Positions 7,056 to 15,457 of a DNA stretch of 17,585 nt are shown piece by piece. The DNA comes from Pseudomonadota bacterium (GTDB lineage: Bacteria > Pseudomonadota > Gammaproteobacteria > Steroidobacterales > Steroidobacteraceae). Below the pieces are notes generated by a model. It was not told where the DNA came from. It was given only the letters and a program-made list of their open reading frames with translations, and made no database searches. The stretch lies in the NCBI GenBank assembly GCA_021826035.1, contig JAKBBE010000051.1, positions 1-17,585 of the forward strand. Direction: 5' to 3'. Positions within the stretch are counted from its first letter, which is position 1, and the number at the start of each line of letters is the position of its first letter. Position numbers and translations under genes: made by a program.

Positions 7056-8257
7056 GAGCGCCGGTGGCGAGGCGAGCGGTGGCGGTCGGTGCGCTGCTCG
7101 GGCTGCTCGCGATGCGGCCTGCGGCCGCCTCGAACTGGCCGAGCGTCCTGGCGCGGGCACGCGGCCAGCACGTCTACTTCGACGCCTGGGGCGGCAGTGA
7201 GCGCGTCAATGCCTACATCGCGTGGGTCTCACGTCAGGTCGCGGCCTGCTGTGACGTGACGCTGCGTGAGGTGCCGCTCGAGGACACCGCGCAGGCCGTG
7301 ACCCAGGTCATCGCCGAGAAGGCGGCCGGCCAGAACCACGCCGGAACCATCGATCTGATCTGGATCAACGGTCCGAATTTCGATGCGCTGAAGCGCCGGG
7401 GTCTGCTCTACGGTCCGTTCGCCCAGCGGCTGCCAAACGATCGGCTGGTGCGCCGCTCCGATCCCGAGATCCGCTACGACTTCACCGTGCCGGTCGACGG
7501 TTACGAGTCGCCCTGGCGCACCGCGCAGTTGGTGTTTGTTTATGACTCTGCGTACGTCAAACACGTGCCGCTCGATATTCGCGCGTTTCCGGCCTGGGCG
7601 CGCCGTCATCCCGGGCGGTTCACGTTTCCGCAGGTGCAGAATTTCCTCGGTGTGGCGTTTCTCGAGCAGGCGCTCTATGCGCTTGCGCCCAATCCGGCGG
7701 TCCTGCTGCGGCCGGTGACCCCGGCCGCCTTCGCGCAGGCGAGCGCGCCGCTGTGGGCGTGGTTCGCGCAACTGCGGCCCTATCTGTGGCGCCACGGCCG
7801 GGAGTATCCGGCGAGCGGTCCGGCCGAACGGCAGCTGCTCGAGGATGGGGAGATCGACCTGATGCCCTCGTTCGATCCGGCATCGGCGGCGGCCGCGGTG
7901 CTCGCCGGACGGCTGCCCAAGAGCGTGCGCACCGTGGTGCTGCGCGGCGGCACGCTCGGCAACGCGAGCTTCGTGGCGATTCCCTACAACGCCCGGCACA
8001 AGGCCGGGGCGATGGTGGTGGCCAATTTTCTGCTCTCGCCCGCCGCCCAGGCCCGGGCGGGGGAGATTCGCGCCCTCGGCGGACCCACGGTGCTCGATCT
8101 GAAGGCGCTCACCGATGCGCAACGCGCCCGGTTTCAGGCGCAGGCGAAGGATCCGTGGATGCCGCCGCCGGCGGCACTGCGCCACGTGCTGCCCGAGCCG
8201 CATCCCTCGTGGGCCGTGCGGCTCGCAGCCGCCTGGGAGCGGCGCTACACCCCGTGA
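7052..8257 (+). CDS. ynjB: YnjB-like ABC transporter substrate-binding protein
   Basis: A 401-residue periplasmic binding protein with a signal peptide (about residues 1-26, ending RPAAAS). The sequence follows E. coli YnjB as I remember it: FDAWGGSERVNAYIAWVS, IDLIWINGPNFDALK, ESPWRTAQLVF, AFLEQALYALAPNP, LWRHGREYP and VVANFLLSP all have close YnjB counterparts. It should capture a small solute in the periplasm and hand it to the YnjC-like permease. The YnjBCD substrate is not established; thiamine-like or metal-linked solutes have been proposed from family resemblance only. Two adjacent cysteines (AACCDV, about residue 65) are notable. ATG 7052 overlaps the preceding TGA, and its own stop overlaps the permease GTG, so the genes are translationally coupled. 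Confidence 0.9.
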   Translation: MRAPVARRAVAVGALLGLLAMRPAAASNWPSVLARARGQHVYFDAWGGSERVNAYIAWVSRQVAACCDVTLREVPLEDTAQAVTQVIAEKAAGQNHAGTIDLIWINGPNFDALKRRGLLYGPFAQRLPNDRLVRRSDPEIRYDFTVPVDGYESPWRTAQLVFVYDSAYVKHVPLDIRAFPAWARRHPGRFTFPQVQNFLGVAFLEQALYALAPNPAVLLRPVTPAAFAQASAPLWAWFAQLRPYLWRHGREYPASGPAERQLLEDGEIDLMPSFDPASAAAAVLAGRLPKSVRTVVLRGGTLGNASFVAIPYNARHKAGAMVVANFLLSPAAQARAGEIRALGGPTVLDLKALTDAQRARFQAQAKDPWMPPPAALRHVLPEPHPSWAVRLAAAWERRYTP

Positions 8258-9999
8258 CGGGCGGCGTGACACTCGCGGCGCGAGCGCAGCGGGCCGATGA
8301 CGGCAGGCGTCCGCGCGCCTGGCTGCGACATGCGCCGCGAATCACCGTGGCGTTGTTTCTCGTGCCAATCGGCGCGGGGCTGCTCGGCACGGCGCTGCCG
8401 GCGTTCGGGTGGTTGCCGGGACTTCACCCGCGGCACTGGACGCTCTCCCCGTGGCGCGCGCTTTGGGCCGCGCCGGGTTTCGGCACCGCCGTCGGTCTGA
8501 CGCTGATGAGCGGCCTGAGTGCGACGATTCTGGCCGTCGCTCTGACGTTCGGTTGCTGTGCGCATCTGTCGCACCGGCCGCCCGGACGCCTCGTTCGCGG
8601 GCTCATGGGGCCGATCCTCGCCGCGCCGCACGCGGCGATGGCGATCGGTGTCGGATTTCTGCTCGCGCCGAGCGGCTGGATCGTGCGCCTGCTCTCTCCG
8701 TGGCTCACCGGCTGGCATCAGCCGCCGGACATCGCCACCGTCCAGGATCCCTACGGCATCGCGCTCACCGTGGGATTGCTGGTGAAGGAAATTCCCTACC
8801 TGCTGCTGATGAGTCTCAGTGCCCTCGGCCAAGTCCCGGCGCGCCGTCAGCTTGAGGTCGCCGCGGCGCTCGGCTACGGACGCACCAGCGCGTGGCTGAA
8901 ACTCGTGCTGCCGCAACTCTATGCACAGCTGCGCCTGCCGATCTACGCGGTGCTCGCGTATGCGCTCTCGGTCGTCGACATGGCGCTGATCCTCGGTCCG
9001 AGCAACCCCCCGACGCTGAGCGTACTGGCGCTGCGTTGGTTCAGTTCGCCGCACGTGCAGATGTATTTTCCAGCGGCGGCCGCCGCGCTGCTGCAGCTCG
9101 GTATCGTCGCGGCCAGCATTGCCGCGTGGCGCGCCGGGGAAGTGCTGATCGCGAGTCTCGCTCGCCGGTGGATCGCGCGGGGCGCGCGCCACAGTGTGCT
9201 GGAGCCCCTTGCGGCACTCGCGCGCGGTGTCGTCGGCGGGCTTATGCTGCTCGGGGCGTCCTCGCTGCTCGCGCTGGCGGTGTGGTCTGTGGCGGCCGTG
9301 TGGCGCTTCCCGGACCTTCTGCCGCAGCGCTGGAGCGGTGCGGTGTGGCACCAGCAGGCCGGGACGATCCTCTGGCCGCTCGGCACGACGCTCCTGGTGG
9401 CCGCCGCCGCCAGTGCCGCGGCGCTGCTGCTCGTGCTGGCCTGTCTCGAGCAGGAGCAGCGGTGCGGTGCGCCGGTGCGCTCGCGCATGTTGTGGCTGCT
9501 CTATGTGCCGCTGCTCGTGCCGCAGATCGCGTTCCTGTTCGGCACGCAGGTGTTGTTCACGGTCCTGCGTCTCGACGGGACGCTGCTGGCCGTGATCTGG
9601 TCGCACCTGCTGTTCGTGCTGCCGTACGTGTTTCTGTCGCTGTCCGATCCGTGGCGGGCGCTCGATCCGCGTTACGCGCGCACGGCGCTTGCGCTCGGCA
9701 GCTCCCCTGCACGCGTATTTCTGCGCATCAAACTGCCGCTGCTGCTGCGGCCCGTGCTGGTGGCCGCCGCCGTGGGTGTCGCTGTCAGCATCGATCAGTA
9801 CCTGCCCACGATCTTTGCCGGCGCCGGACGGGTCGTGACGCTGACGAGCGAAGCGGTGACGCTCGCAAGCGGTGGTGATCGGCGCGTCACCGGAGTGTTC
9901 GCCGTGCTGCAATCCGTCCTCCCGCTCGCCGGGTATGGGCTCGCGGTTCTGGTGCCACGACTGAAGCGCGGCCCGTGGCGGGCGGGGAGTATCTCGTGA
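8254..9999 (+). CDS. ynjC: YnjC-like fused ABC transporter permease
   Basis: A 581-residue inner-membrane permease made of two fused binding-protein-dependent permease domains. The first half has a clear EAA-type cytoplasmic loop (EVAAALGYGRTSAWLKLVLP, residues 201-220). The second has a degenerate one (about 475-494, with ALGSSPARVFLRIKLP). Hydrophobic helices surround each loop, about six per half. This matches E. coli YnjC, also a single double-length permease, though this one is longer. GTG 8254 forms a GTGA overlap with the ynjB-like stop; GTG 8266 in the same frame is possible. The stop overlaps the ATPase GTG. The two halves should form the whole channel, needing two copies of the ATPase. 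Confidence 0.9.
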   Translation: MTGGVTLAARAQRADDGRRPRAWLRHAPRITVALFLVPIGAGLLGTALPAFGWLPGLHPRHWTLSPWRALWAAPGFGTAVGLTLMSGLSATILAVALTFGCCAHLSHRPPGRLVRGLMGPILAAPHAAMAIGVGFLLAPSGWIVRLLSPWLTGWHQPPDIATVQDPYGIALTVGLLVKEIPYLLLMSLSALGQVPARRQLEVAAALGYGRTSAWLKLVLPQLYAQLRLPIYAVLAYALSVVDMALILGPSNPPTLSVLALRWFSSPHVQMYFPAAAAALLQLGIVAASIAAWRAGEVLIASLARRWIARGARHSVLEPLAALARGVVGGLMLLGASSLLALAVWSVAAVWRFPDLLPQRWSGAVWHQQAGTILWPLGTTLLVAAAASAAALLLVLACLEQEQRCGAPVRSRMLWLLYVPLLVPQIAFLFGTQVLFTVLRLDGTLLAVIWSHLLFVLPYVFLSLSDPWRALDPRYARTALALGSSPARVFLRIKLPLLLRPVLVAAAVGVAVSIDQYLPTIFAGAGRVVTLTSEAVTLASGGDRRVTGVFAVLQSVLPLAGYGLAVLVPRLKRGPWRAGSIS

Positions 10000-10742
10000 G
10001 CGACGCGGCGTTGCGCCTGGAGCAGGTCTCGATCGTCCTGGACGGGCGCGTGCTCATTCCGCCGCTGACCGAGCAGGTGCCGCCCGGGACGGTGCTGACG
10101 TTGATGGGGCCGAGCGGCGCGGGCAAATCGACCGTGCTGAGTTTCTTAGGTGGCACGCTCGCCGGCCCGTTCCGCGCGTGCGGGCGGATCTGGGTGGGCG
10201 CGCGCGAGGTCACGACGCTCCCGGCCGAGCGGCGCCGGATTGGGACGCTGTTCCAGGATGATCTGCTCTTTCCTCATCTGACCGTGGGTGAGAACCTGGC
10301 GTTCGCTCTGGCGCGCACGGTGCGCGGCCGCCGCGCACGCACGGCCCGCATCGCAGCAGTCCTGGCGCAAGCCGGGCTCGAGGGCTTCGCGCCGCGCGAT
10401 CCGGCCACGCTCTCCGGAGGGCAGCGCGCGCGTGTGGCGCTGCTGCGACTGTTGCTCGCCGAGCCGCAAGTGTTGCTGCTCGATGAGCCGTTCAACAGGC
10501 TCGATGCGGCCTTGCGGGCGGAGTTTCGGCGATTCGTGTTCGCGCACGCGGCCGCGGCCGCCTTACCGGTCCTGCTCGTGACCCACGATGTGGCCGATGC
10601 CGAGGCCGCGGGCGGAACGGTGCTGGCGCTGCGGACCGATGCGTCCGCCACGACGTTCATCGAACGGGTGGGCGCCGAGGGGCGCACGGGCGATCGCGCC
10701 ATGGCGCAAGCGGGGCTAGAGACCAAAGGGGGTTGGCGATGA
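9996..10742 (+). CDS. ynjD: YnjD-like ABC transporter ATP-binding protein
   Basis: A 248-residue ABC ATPase with all motifs: Walker A GPSGAGKST (38-46), Q-loop FQDDLLFPHLTV, signature LSGGQRARV, Walker B VLLLDEP and switch histidine in VTHD. It should power import through the fused YnjC-like permease. The start is GTG 9996, which overlaps the permease TGA (GTGA) and follows GGGGAG at good spacing; GTG 9975 is less likely. After the THD motif the C-terminal extension is short and shows no regulatory domain. The stop overlaps the ATG of the downstream oxidoreductase (ATGA). The full importer (binding protein, permease, ATPase) is intact. Confidence 0.92.
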   Translation: MSDAALRLEQVSIVLDGRVLIPPLTEQVPPGTVLTLMGPSGAGKSTVLSFLGGTLAGPFRACGRIWVGAREVTTLPAERRRIGTLFQDDLLFPHLTVGENLAFALARTVRGRRARTARIAAVLAQAGLEGFAPRDPATLSGGQRARVALLRLLLAEPQVLLLDEPFNRLDAALRAEFRRFVFAHAAAAALPVLLVTHDVADAEAAGGTVLALRTDASATTFIERVGAEGRTGDRAMAQAGLETKGGWR

Positions 10743-12157
10743 CTGCGGTACTCGAGTGCGATCTGTGCGTGATCGGTGCCGGTGCGGGCGGATTGTCGGT
10801 CGCGGTGGGCGCGGTACAGCTCGGTGCGCGCACCGTGCTGTTCGAGCGCGGCGCGATGGGCGGGGACTGCCTGAACTACGGCTGCGTGCCCTCCAAGGCG
10901 CTGCTCGCGGCGGCGCACGCGGCCCACACCAGTAGGCACTCGACGCACCTCGGCGTCGCAGCCGCGACCGGGGCCGTCGACTTTGCGGCCGTCATGCGTC
11001 ATGTGCACGGCGTGATTGCCCAGATTGCGCCGCATGATTCAGTTGAGCGCCTGGAGGGTCTGGGCGTGCGGGTGATCCGCGCCAGCGCGACTTTTACCGG
11101 ACGCGACGAGATCAGCGGCGGGGGCGTCACGGTGCGCGCCCGGCGCTGCGTGATCGCGACCGGATCCTCCGCGGTACAGCCGCCGATCGCCGGTCTCGAG
11201 GGGCTCGGGGCCCTCACCAACGAGACACTGTTCGAATTGACCGAGCGCCCGGAGCATCTCTTGATCCTCGGCGGCGGTCCGATCGGGGTCGAAATGGCGC
11301 AGGCGTTCGTGCGTCTCGGGAGCCGCGTCACGCTCTTCGAGCGCGCCACGCTGCTGCCGCGCGATGATCCGCAGTTCACCGCCCTCCTGCGCGAGCAGTT
11401 GCGCAGCGAGGGAGTCAGCGTCTGCGAACAGACCGCGGTGAGTGCGCTCGCCCGCACCGGCGCGTCCCTGCAGGTTCGCTGCGCCGACGGGTCCGAGGTG
11501 CACGGCTCGCACCTGCTCGTGGCCGCGGGCCGCGCGCCGCGGATCGACGGACTAGGGCTCGAGCGCGCGGGGGTCGCGTACGGACCTGACGGCATCACCG
11601 TCGACGCTCGGCTGCGCACCACGAATCGGCGCATTTACGCGCTCGGGGATGTCCTCGGGCCGCCACAGTTCACGCACGTGGCGGGCTATCAGGCGGGTAT
11701 CGTGATCCGCAATGCACTGTTTCGTCTGCCCGCCCGGGTCGACTACCGGGCGCTGCCGTGGGTGACCTACACCGATCCGGAGCTGGCACACGTCGGGATG
11801 ACGGAACGCGAGGCCCGTGAGCGCCACGGATCGGGCGTCCAGGTGGTGCGGGCGGATTTCGCCGCGAACGACCGCGCGCGCGCCGAAGGCGTGGCCCGCG
11901 GCGGCATCAAGGTGATCACGGATCGGCGCGGCCGGGTGCTGGGTGCCGATCTGCTCGGGGCGCACGCCGGGGAGCTGATCGGACTGTGGGGGCTTGCCAT
12001 CACCCGCCGGCTGCGCCTCGGGGCGCTCAGCGGGGTGATCTTCCCGTACCCGACTCTGGGGGAGATTGCCAAGGCGAGCGCCAGCGCGCTCTTGGCCCCG
12101 AAGCTCTTCAGTCCCGGGCCGCGGCGGCTGGTGCGTCTGCTGTTGCGCTTGCCGTGA
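10739..12157 (+). CDS. FAD/NAD(P)-dependent pyridine nucleotide-disulfide oxidoreductase (MerA/Lpd-like, not a mercuric reductase)
   Basis: A 472-residue class I flavoprotein disulfide reductase. The N-terminus has the FAD motif VIGAGAGG (11-18) and the redox pair C44/C49 in GGDCLNYGCVPSK. The middle has a second GxGxxG (LILGGGPIGVEMA) for NAD(P)H, then YALGDV for FAD. The C-terminal dimerisation domain ends with FPYPTLGE, where Tyr replaces the catalytic His of the HPTxxE motif in lipoamide dehydrogenase. There is no N-terminal metal-binding domain and no C-terminal Cys-Cys pair, both hallmarks of MerA. So it can pass electrons through a dithiol, but the partner is unknown. ATG 10739 overlaps the ATPase stop (ATGA) and follows AAGGGGG; TTG 10733 is an alternative. 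It lies in one operon with the importer and the glycosyltransferase. Confidence 0.9.
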   Translation: MTAVLECDLCVIGAGAGGLSVAVGAVQLGARTVLFERGAMGGDCLNYGCVPSKALLAAAHAAHTSRHSTHLGVAAATGAVDFAAVMRHVHGVIAQIAPHDSVERLEGLGVRVIRASATFTGRDEISGGGVTVRARRCVIATGSSAVQPPIAGLEGLGALTNETLFELTERPEHLLILGGGPIGVEMAQAFVRLGSRVTLFERATLLPRDDPQFTALLREQLRSEGVSVCEQTAVSALARTGASLQVRCADGSEVHGSHLLVAAGRAPRIDGLGLERAGVAYGPDGITVDARLRTTNRRIYALGDVLGPPQFTHVAGYQAGIVIRNALFRLPARVDYRALPWVTYTDPELAHVGMTEREARERHGSGVQVVRADFAANDRARAEGVARGGIKVITDRRGRVLGADLLGAHAGELIGLWGLAITRRLRLGALSGVIFPYPTLGEIAKASASALLAPKLFSPGPRRLVRLLLRLP

Positions 12158-12163
12158 CCGGCC

Positions 12164-12865
12164 GTGCCCGCCGTGAATGAGTCCGCTGGCCCTCTCCTCG
12201 ACGTGTCGGTCATCATCCCGACACTGAATGCTGCGCGTGACTTGCCTGCGACACTCGCGGCCTGCGCCGGTGCGCTCGAAATCATCGTCGCGGACGGCGG
12301 GTCGGCCGATGGGACCGTCGCGACCGCCACCCAGAGCGGCGCGCGCGTCGTGGTCGCTCCACGGGGGCGCGGCATCCAGCTGCACCAGGGTGCGCTGCAG
12401 GCCCGCGGGCAGTGGCTGCTGTTTCTGCACGCCGATACGGTGCTGAGCGAAGAGTGGCGTGCGGCGGTGCGGGCGTTCATCGCGCGGGCGCCGAGTCACG
12501 ACCGTGCGGCGACCTTTCGCTTCGCACTCGATGATCCCAGTGCGCGGGCGCGTCGTCTGGAGCGTGCCGTCGCCTGGCGGGTGCGCACCTTGGGGCTCGC
12601 CTACGGCGATCAAGGTCTGCTCGTGCACCGGGCGTTCTACCATCGCCTCGGCGGCTATCAGACCTTCCCTCTGATGGAAGACGTCGAGCTGGTGCGGCGC
12701 ATCGGCCGGCGGCGTCTGTCGGTGCTGCCGGCATCGGCACGCACCTCCGCCGAACGGTGGCAGCGGGACGGCTGGTACCGCCGCAGCGGGCGCAATCTCG
12801 GCTGTCTCATGCTTTATTTCCTCGGGGTGTCGCCGCGGGTGTTGGCGAAGCTCTACGGTCGCTGA
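12164..12865 (+). CDS. Family 2 glycosyltransferase of the TIGR04283 type
   Basis: A 233-residue GT-A glycosyltransferase. Motifs are VSVIIPTLNAA (14-24), VADGGSADGT (42-51), the GRGIQLHQGA segment, LFLHADT (86-92, the metal-binding region), AYGDQGL and PLMEDVELVRRI (169-180, with the catalytic-type ED pair). These fit the TIGR04283 family, which databases label an arsenosugar biosynthesis glycosyltransferase because some members sit with arsenic/radical SAM genes. No arsM or arsS is in this window, so that label should not be assumed. Start GTG 12164 follows the oxidoreductase stop by 6 nt; GTG 12173 is an alternative. It is the last gene of the operon and converges on the TonB receptor 29 bp away. 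Acceptor and donor are unknown. Confidence 0.88.
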   Translation: MPAVNESAGPLLDVSVIIPTLNAARDLPATLAACAGALEIIVADGGSADGTVATATQSGARVVVAPRGRGIQLHQGALQARGQWLLFLHADTVLSEEWRAAVRAFIARAPSHDRAATFRFALDDPSARARRLERAVAWRVRTLGLAYGDQGLLVHRAFYHRLGGYQTFPLMEDVELVRRIGRRRLSVLPASARTSAERWQRDGWYRRSGRNLGCLMLYFLGVSPRVLAKLYGR

Positions 12866-12894
12866 GGCGCACCGGCCGGGCACGCTCCGAGGGT

Positions 12895-15228
12895 TCAGAA
12901 TCGATGCCGGTACTCGAGCAGCACCGTCAGCGGCTCCAGCGTGGCGACCTGCGGGATCACGGTCCCGCCGGGGGTGTATTGCGCGTAGCCGATGTAACCG
13001 ATGTCGCCGAGATTGGGGCGAGCGTTGGTGGCGTTGCGCACGTTGATCGACACCGCACTGTGCGCGCGGCGCACCCCGAGGCGAAAATCGACCAGCACGT
13101 ACGAGCCGCGGATCGCGAACGTGCCGTTGCCGCCGTTGAGCAGCGCACGGCTGTGACCGGTGTAACTGGCATCCGCTTCGACAAACCCCTCTAGCCGCGC
13201 GCCGAGGGAGCGGGTGTAGACGCCCGAGAGCGTGGCAGTCCAGGCCGGGGTGCCGAGCACGCTCGATCCGGGTTCGATCCCGACGATGGCGAGCGGACCG
13301 GGCTCGCTGATATCGCTGTGCTCGTAGCCGATGCCGGCGCGCAGCTGCAGCGGCGGGCTCACGTGCCCATCGAGCTCGAGTTCCCCGCCATTGATGAGTG
13401 CGCGCCGTCCGTTGATGTCAAAAATCGCCTCGCAGGGCAGGGCGACCTGTTGCTGGGGGTTGCGCCAATCGATGTGAAAGGCCGCCGCCGACAGCAGCAG
13501 GCCGGTGTCGGCTATGGGTGTCTTGCCGCCGACCTCGTAGCTCCACAGCGTGTCGGATTTCAGGTGGGTGATGTCAGCGATCGGCAGCGTCGGCAGCGCG
13601 CAAAACGGCAGGTAGGTTTGGGCCGCGCCGGCGCGAAACCCCTCGGCCGCCGAGGCGTACACCAGAGCGTGGCGTGCGAGCCGATAGGACAGGGCGAGCT
13701 TCGGATTGACGCCGGACTGGCGGCTTGACTGCGGGGCGCTCGGCGTGGGACCGAAATTATTGAAGCCATTGGCGGTGAAGTCGGAGCGCTGGTGCAGCCA
13801 ATACTGGCGCGCACCGAGCGTGAGAGTCACGTTGTGCCCGAGCGGCACGTACAACTGTCCAAACAGCGCGATGTCGCGCTGCAGGGCGGGATTGTAATCG
13901 GTCCAGAGCAAATCGTTCGGCCACGGGCCGACCACCGTGTTGGTGCGCGTGGCATTGACGAGGCCCTGCGCGTAGGTCGGCGGAATCGCCAGCACCGAGC
14001 GGGTGCGCGCATAGAACGCGCCGAACGTGCCGCTGAGGCCCCACACGTGTTTGAAGGCGAGGCGAACCTCCTCGGTGAACTGGTTCTCGTAGTGCTCCTG
14101 GTCCCAGAGAAACGGCTGTGCGGGCAGCCCGGTGACGCCGTAGTAGCTCGTGAGGATCTGCTGCGTCCCGTAGGTCGAGTCCTCGATGTCGCGGTTGTGT
14201 CGGTAGAAGTAGCTGGTGGCGCTCACCAGGCGCACCTTGCCCGCTCGCCAGTGGATCTCGAGCGAGGGCAGCACCCAGGCATCGGTGGCGCCGGACTCGA
14301 CGTTGAACGCCCGATCGAGCGTGTAGCGCGGCGTGAAGGCCGGCAGGGGCGCGAAGGCGGCCGGGAAGCCCTTCCAGTGCGTGTCCTGCGCCATGACCCG
14401 CAACTGCAGGCCGAGCGTGCCGCTCAGGTGAATGCGTGCGGTCATCGAGCCGCCGTAGATGCTCCTCGCGCCCTGATCGCCGACGCGGGTGCGCGGCACC
14501 GGCAGGTACGGATCGGTCGTTCCGGGGCTCGATGGCGCCGGATACGTTCGGGTGAGGTATCCCGCCGCGTGATTGCCGAACAGCACGATGCGCGTGGCGA
14601 TTCGGCCCGGCGCGAGCACGAGGTTGGCAATCACGCTCGCGCCGCCGTCGGCGCTGCCGCCGCCGGCCGTGAACCCGGCATCGGCGCGGTAGCGCAGAGA
14701 TTCGCGGTGCAGATCGGGGCGCCGGGAGATGATGCGCACGGTGCCGCCGAGGGAGCTCTCGCCGAACAACGTGCCCTGGGGCCCCTTGAGCACTTCGATC
14801 CGGCGCACGTCGATGATGCGCGGGTTGAGCGATTCCGGCAGCGGCGTGTCGTCGATGTAAAAGCCGGTGGCCCCTGAGGTGCCGAAGAGGTTCTGGCCGC
14901 CGATGCCCCGGATCGCGACCGTGCGCGCGTTGGAGATCCCGGTCGAGCCCGCGCCGTAGACGAACGAGAGGTTCGGGGTTTTGCTGGCGTAATCGTCAAA
15001 CGAGTGGATCCCGAGCGCGCGCAGCGTGCGCGCAGAGAACACCGTGATGCTCTCAGGGACCGCAGTGAGCGGCTGTCGCTCGCCCTGCGCGGTGACGATC
15101 ACGGCGCGCAGCGCCGAATGCGCGCGCCCGGCGTGCGCCCGCGCCGCACCGCCGAGGAGCGACGCCCCCGCCACGGCCGCAATCCCGTAGCGCACCCACG
15201 TGCCCGTGCGGCGGATTGCGGCACCCAT
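12895..15228 (-). CDS. TonB-dependent outer-membrane receptor
   Basis: From ATG 15228 the protein has 777 residues: a signal peptide (1-33, ending RAHA), a TonB-box-like segment (AVIVTA, 42-47), a plug domain (VPESITVFSARTLRALGI, then VAIRGIGG, IEVLKGPQGTLFGESSLGGTVRIISRRP) and a 22-strand-type barrel ending in a terminal Phe (LLEYRHRF). It should import a ligand such as a siderophore, cobalamin or other large solute across the outer membrane; the sequence does not say which. ATG 15381 has a better ribosome binding site (AGG, eight bases away) but puts 51 charged residues ahead of the signal peptide, so 15228 is preferred with doubt. It lies downstream of the protease-like gene on the same strand and converges on the glycosyltransferase operon. 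Confidence 0.92.
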   Translation of the reverse strand: MGAAIRRTGTWVRYGIAAVAGASLLGGAARAHAGRAHSALRAVIVTAQGERQPLTAVPESITVFSARTLRALGIHSFDDYASKTPNLSFVYGAGSTGISNARTVAIRGIGGQNLFGTSGATGFYIDDTPLPESLNPRIIDVRRIEVLKGPQGTLFGESSLGGTVRIISRRPDLHRESLRYRADAGFTAGGGSADGGASVIANLVLAPGRIATRIVLFGNHAAGYLTRTYPAPSSPGTTDPYLPVPRTRVGDQGARSIYGGSMTARIHLSGTLGLQLRVMAQDTHWKGFPAAFAPLPAFTPRYTLDRAFNVESGATDAWVLPSLEIHWRAGKVRLVSATSYFYRHNRDIEDSTYGTQQILTSYYGVTGLPAQPFLWDQEHYENQFTEEVRLAFKHVWGLSGTFGAFYARTRSVLAIPPTYAQGLVNATRTNTVVGPWPNDLLWTDYNPALQRDIALFGQLYVPLGHNVTLTLGARQYWLHQRSDFTANGFNNFGPTPSAPQSSRQSGVNPKLALSYRLARHALVYASAAEGFRAGAAQTYLPFCALPTLPIADITHLKSDTLWSYEVGGKTPIADTGLLLSAAAFHIDWRNPQQQVALPCEAIFDINGRRALINGGELELDGHVSPPLQLRAGIGYEHSDISEPGPLAIVGIEPGSSVLGTPAWTATLSGVYTRSLGARLEGFVEADASYTGHSRALLNGGNGTFAIRGSYVLVDFRLGVRRAHSAVSINVRNATNARPNLGDIGYIGYAQYTPGGTVIPQVATLEPLTVLLEYRHRF

Positions 15229-15394
15229 CGCGGCCGAGGGATTCGGGAGGCTCCCCGCACGGGCGGGCGCGAGGGTGCGGCCGCGGCCGATTGGACCGGT
15301 GACACGCGGTGCAACCGCGAGGCGCACAGCCCGTGCGGCGGCGTTCCGATCGGCGATGGCGGGTGTGACGGTGTGGTGCATGCGAATGACCTGA

Positions 15395-15405
15395 GCACAT
15401 TGTGC
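15395..15405. repeat. Short inverted repeat upstream of the TonB receptor
   Basis: On the plus strand GCACA (15395-15399), T, then TGTGC (15401-15405) form an 11-bp palindrome in the 229-bp gap between the protease-like gene and the receptor start at 15228. It could be half of an operator or nothing. No clear sigma70 or ECF promoter was found in this gap; it also holds the alternative ATG at 15381. Confidence 0.2.
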
Positions 15406-15457
15406 CGTACGCACGGGACGAACGGCGAGGGATCGCGACCGCATTCCGGTGTGCACC

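Noticed and set aside
7752..8253. N-terminal extension of the permease from base 7753
   Set aside because: It overlaps the well-conserved ynjB-like gene in another frame; the GTGA overlap at 8254 is the natural start.
8245..9912. A 555-codon open frame on the minus strand
   Set aside because: It lies antisense to the YnjC-like permease, is full of Arg/Gln/His and lacks any domain; it is a high-GC shadow. The same applies to minus-strand frames at 5964-7160, 7229-8272 and 11552-12883.
10739..12157. Mercuric reductase (merA)
   Set aside because: No N-terminal heavy-metal domain, no C-terminal Cys-Cys pair, and no other mer gene.
12866..12894. Terminator between the glycosyltransferase and the TonB receptor
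   Set aside because: Only 29 bp, with no convincing stem and no T-run.
12994..12999. A second GTAACC on the plus strand
   Set aside because: No CGAA follows after 16 nt and it lies inside the TonB receptor gene.
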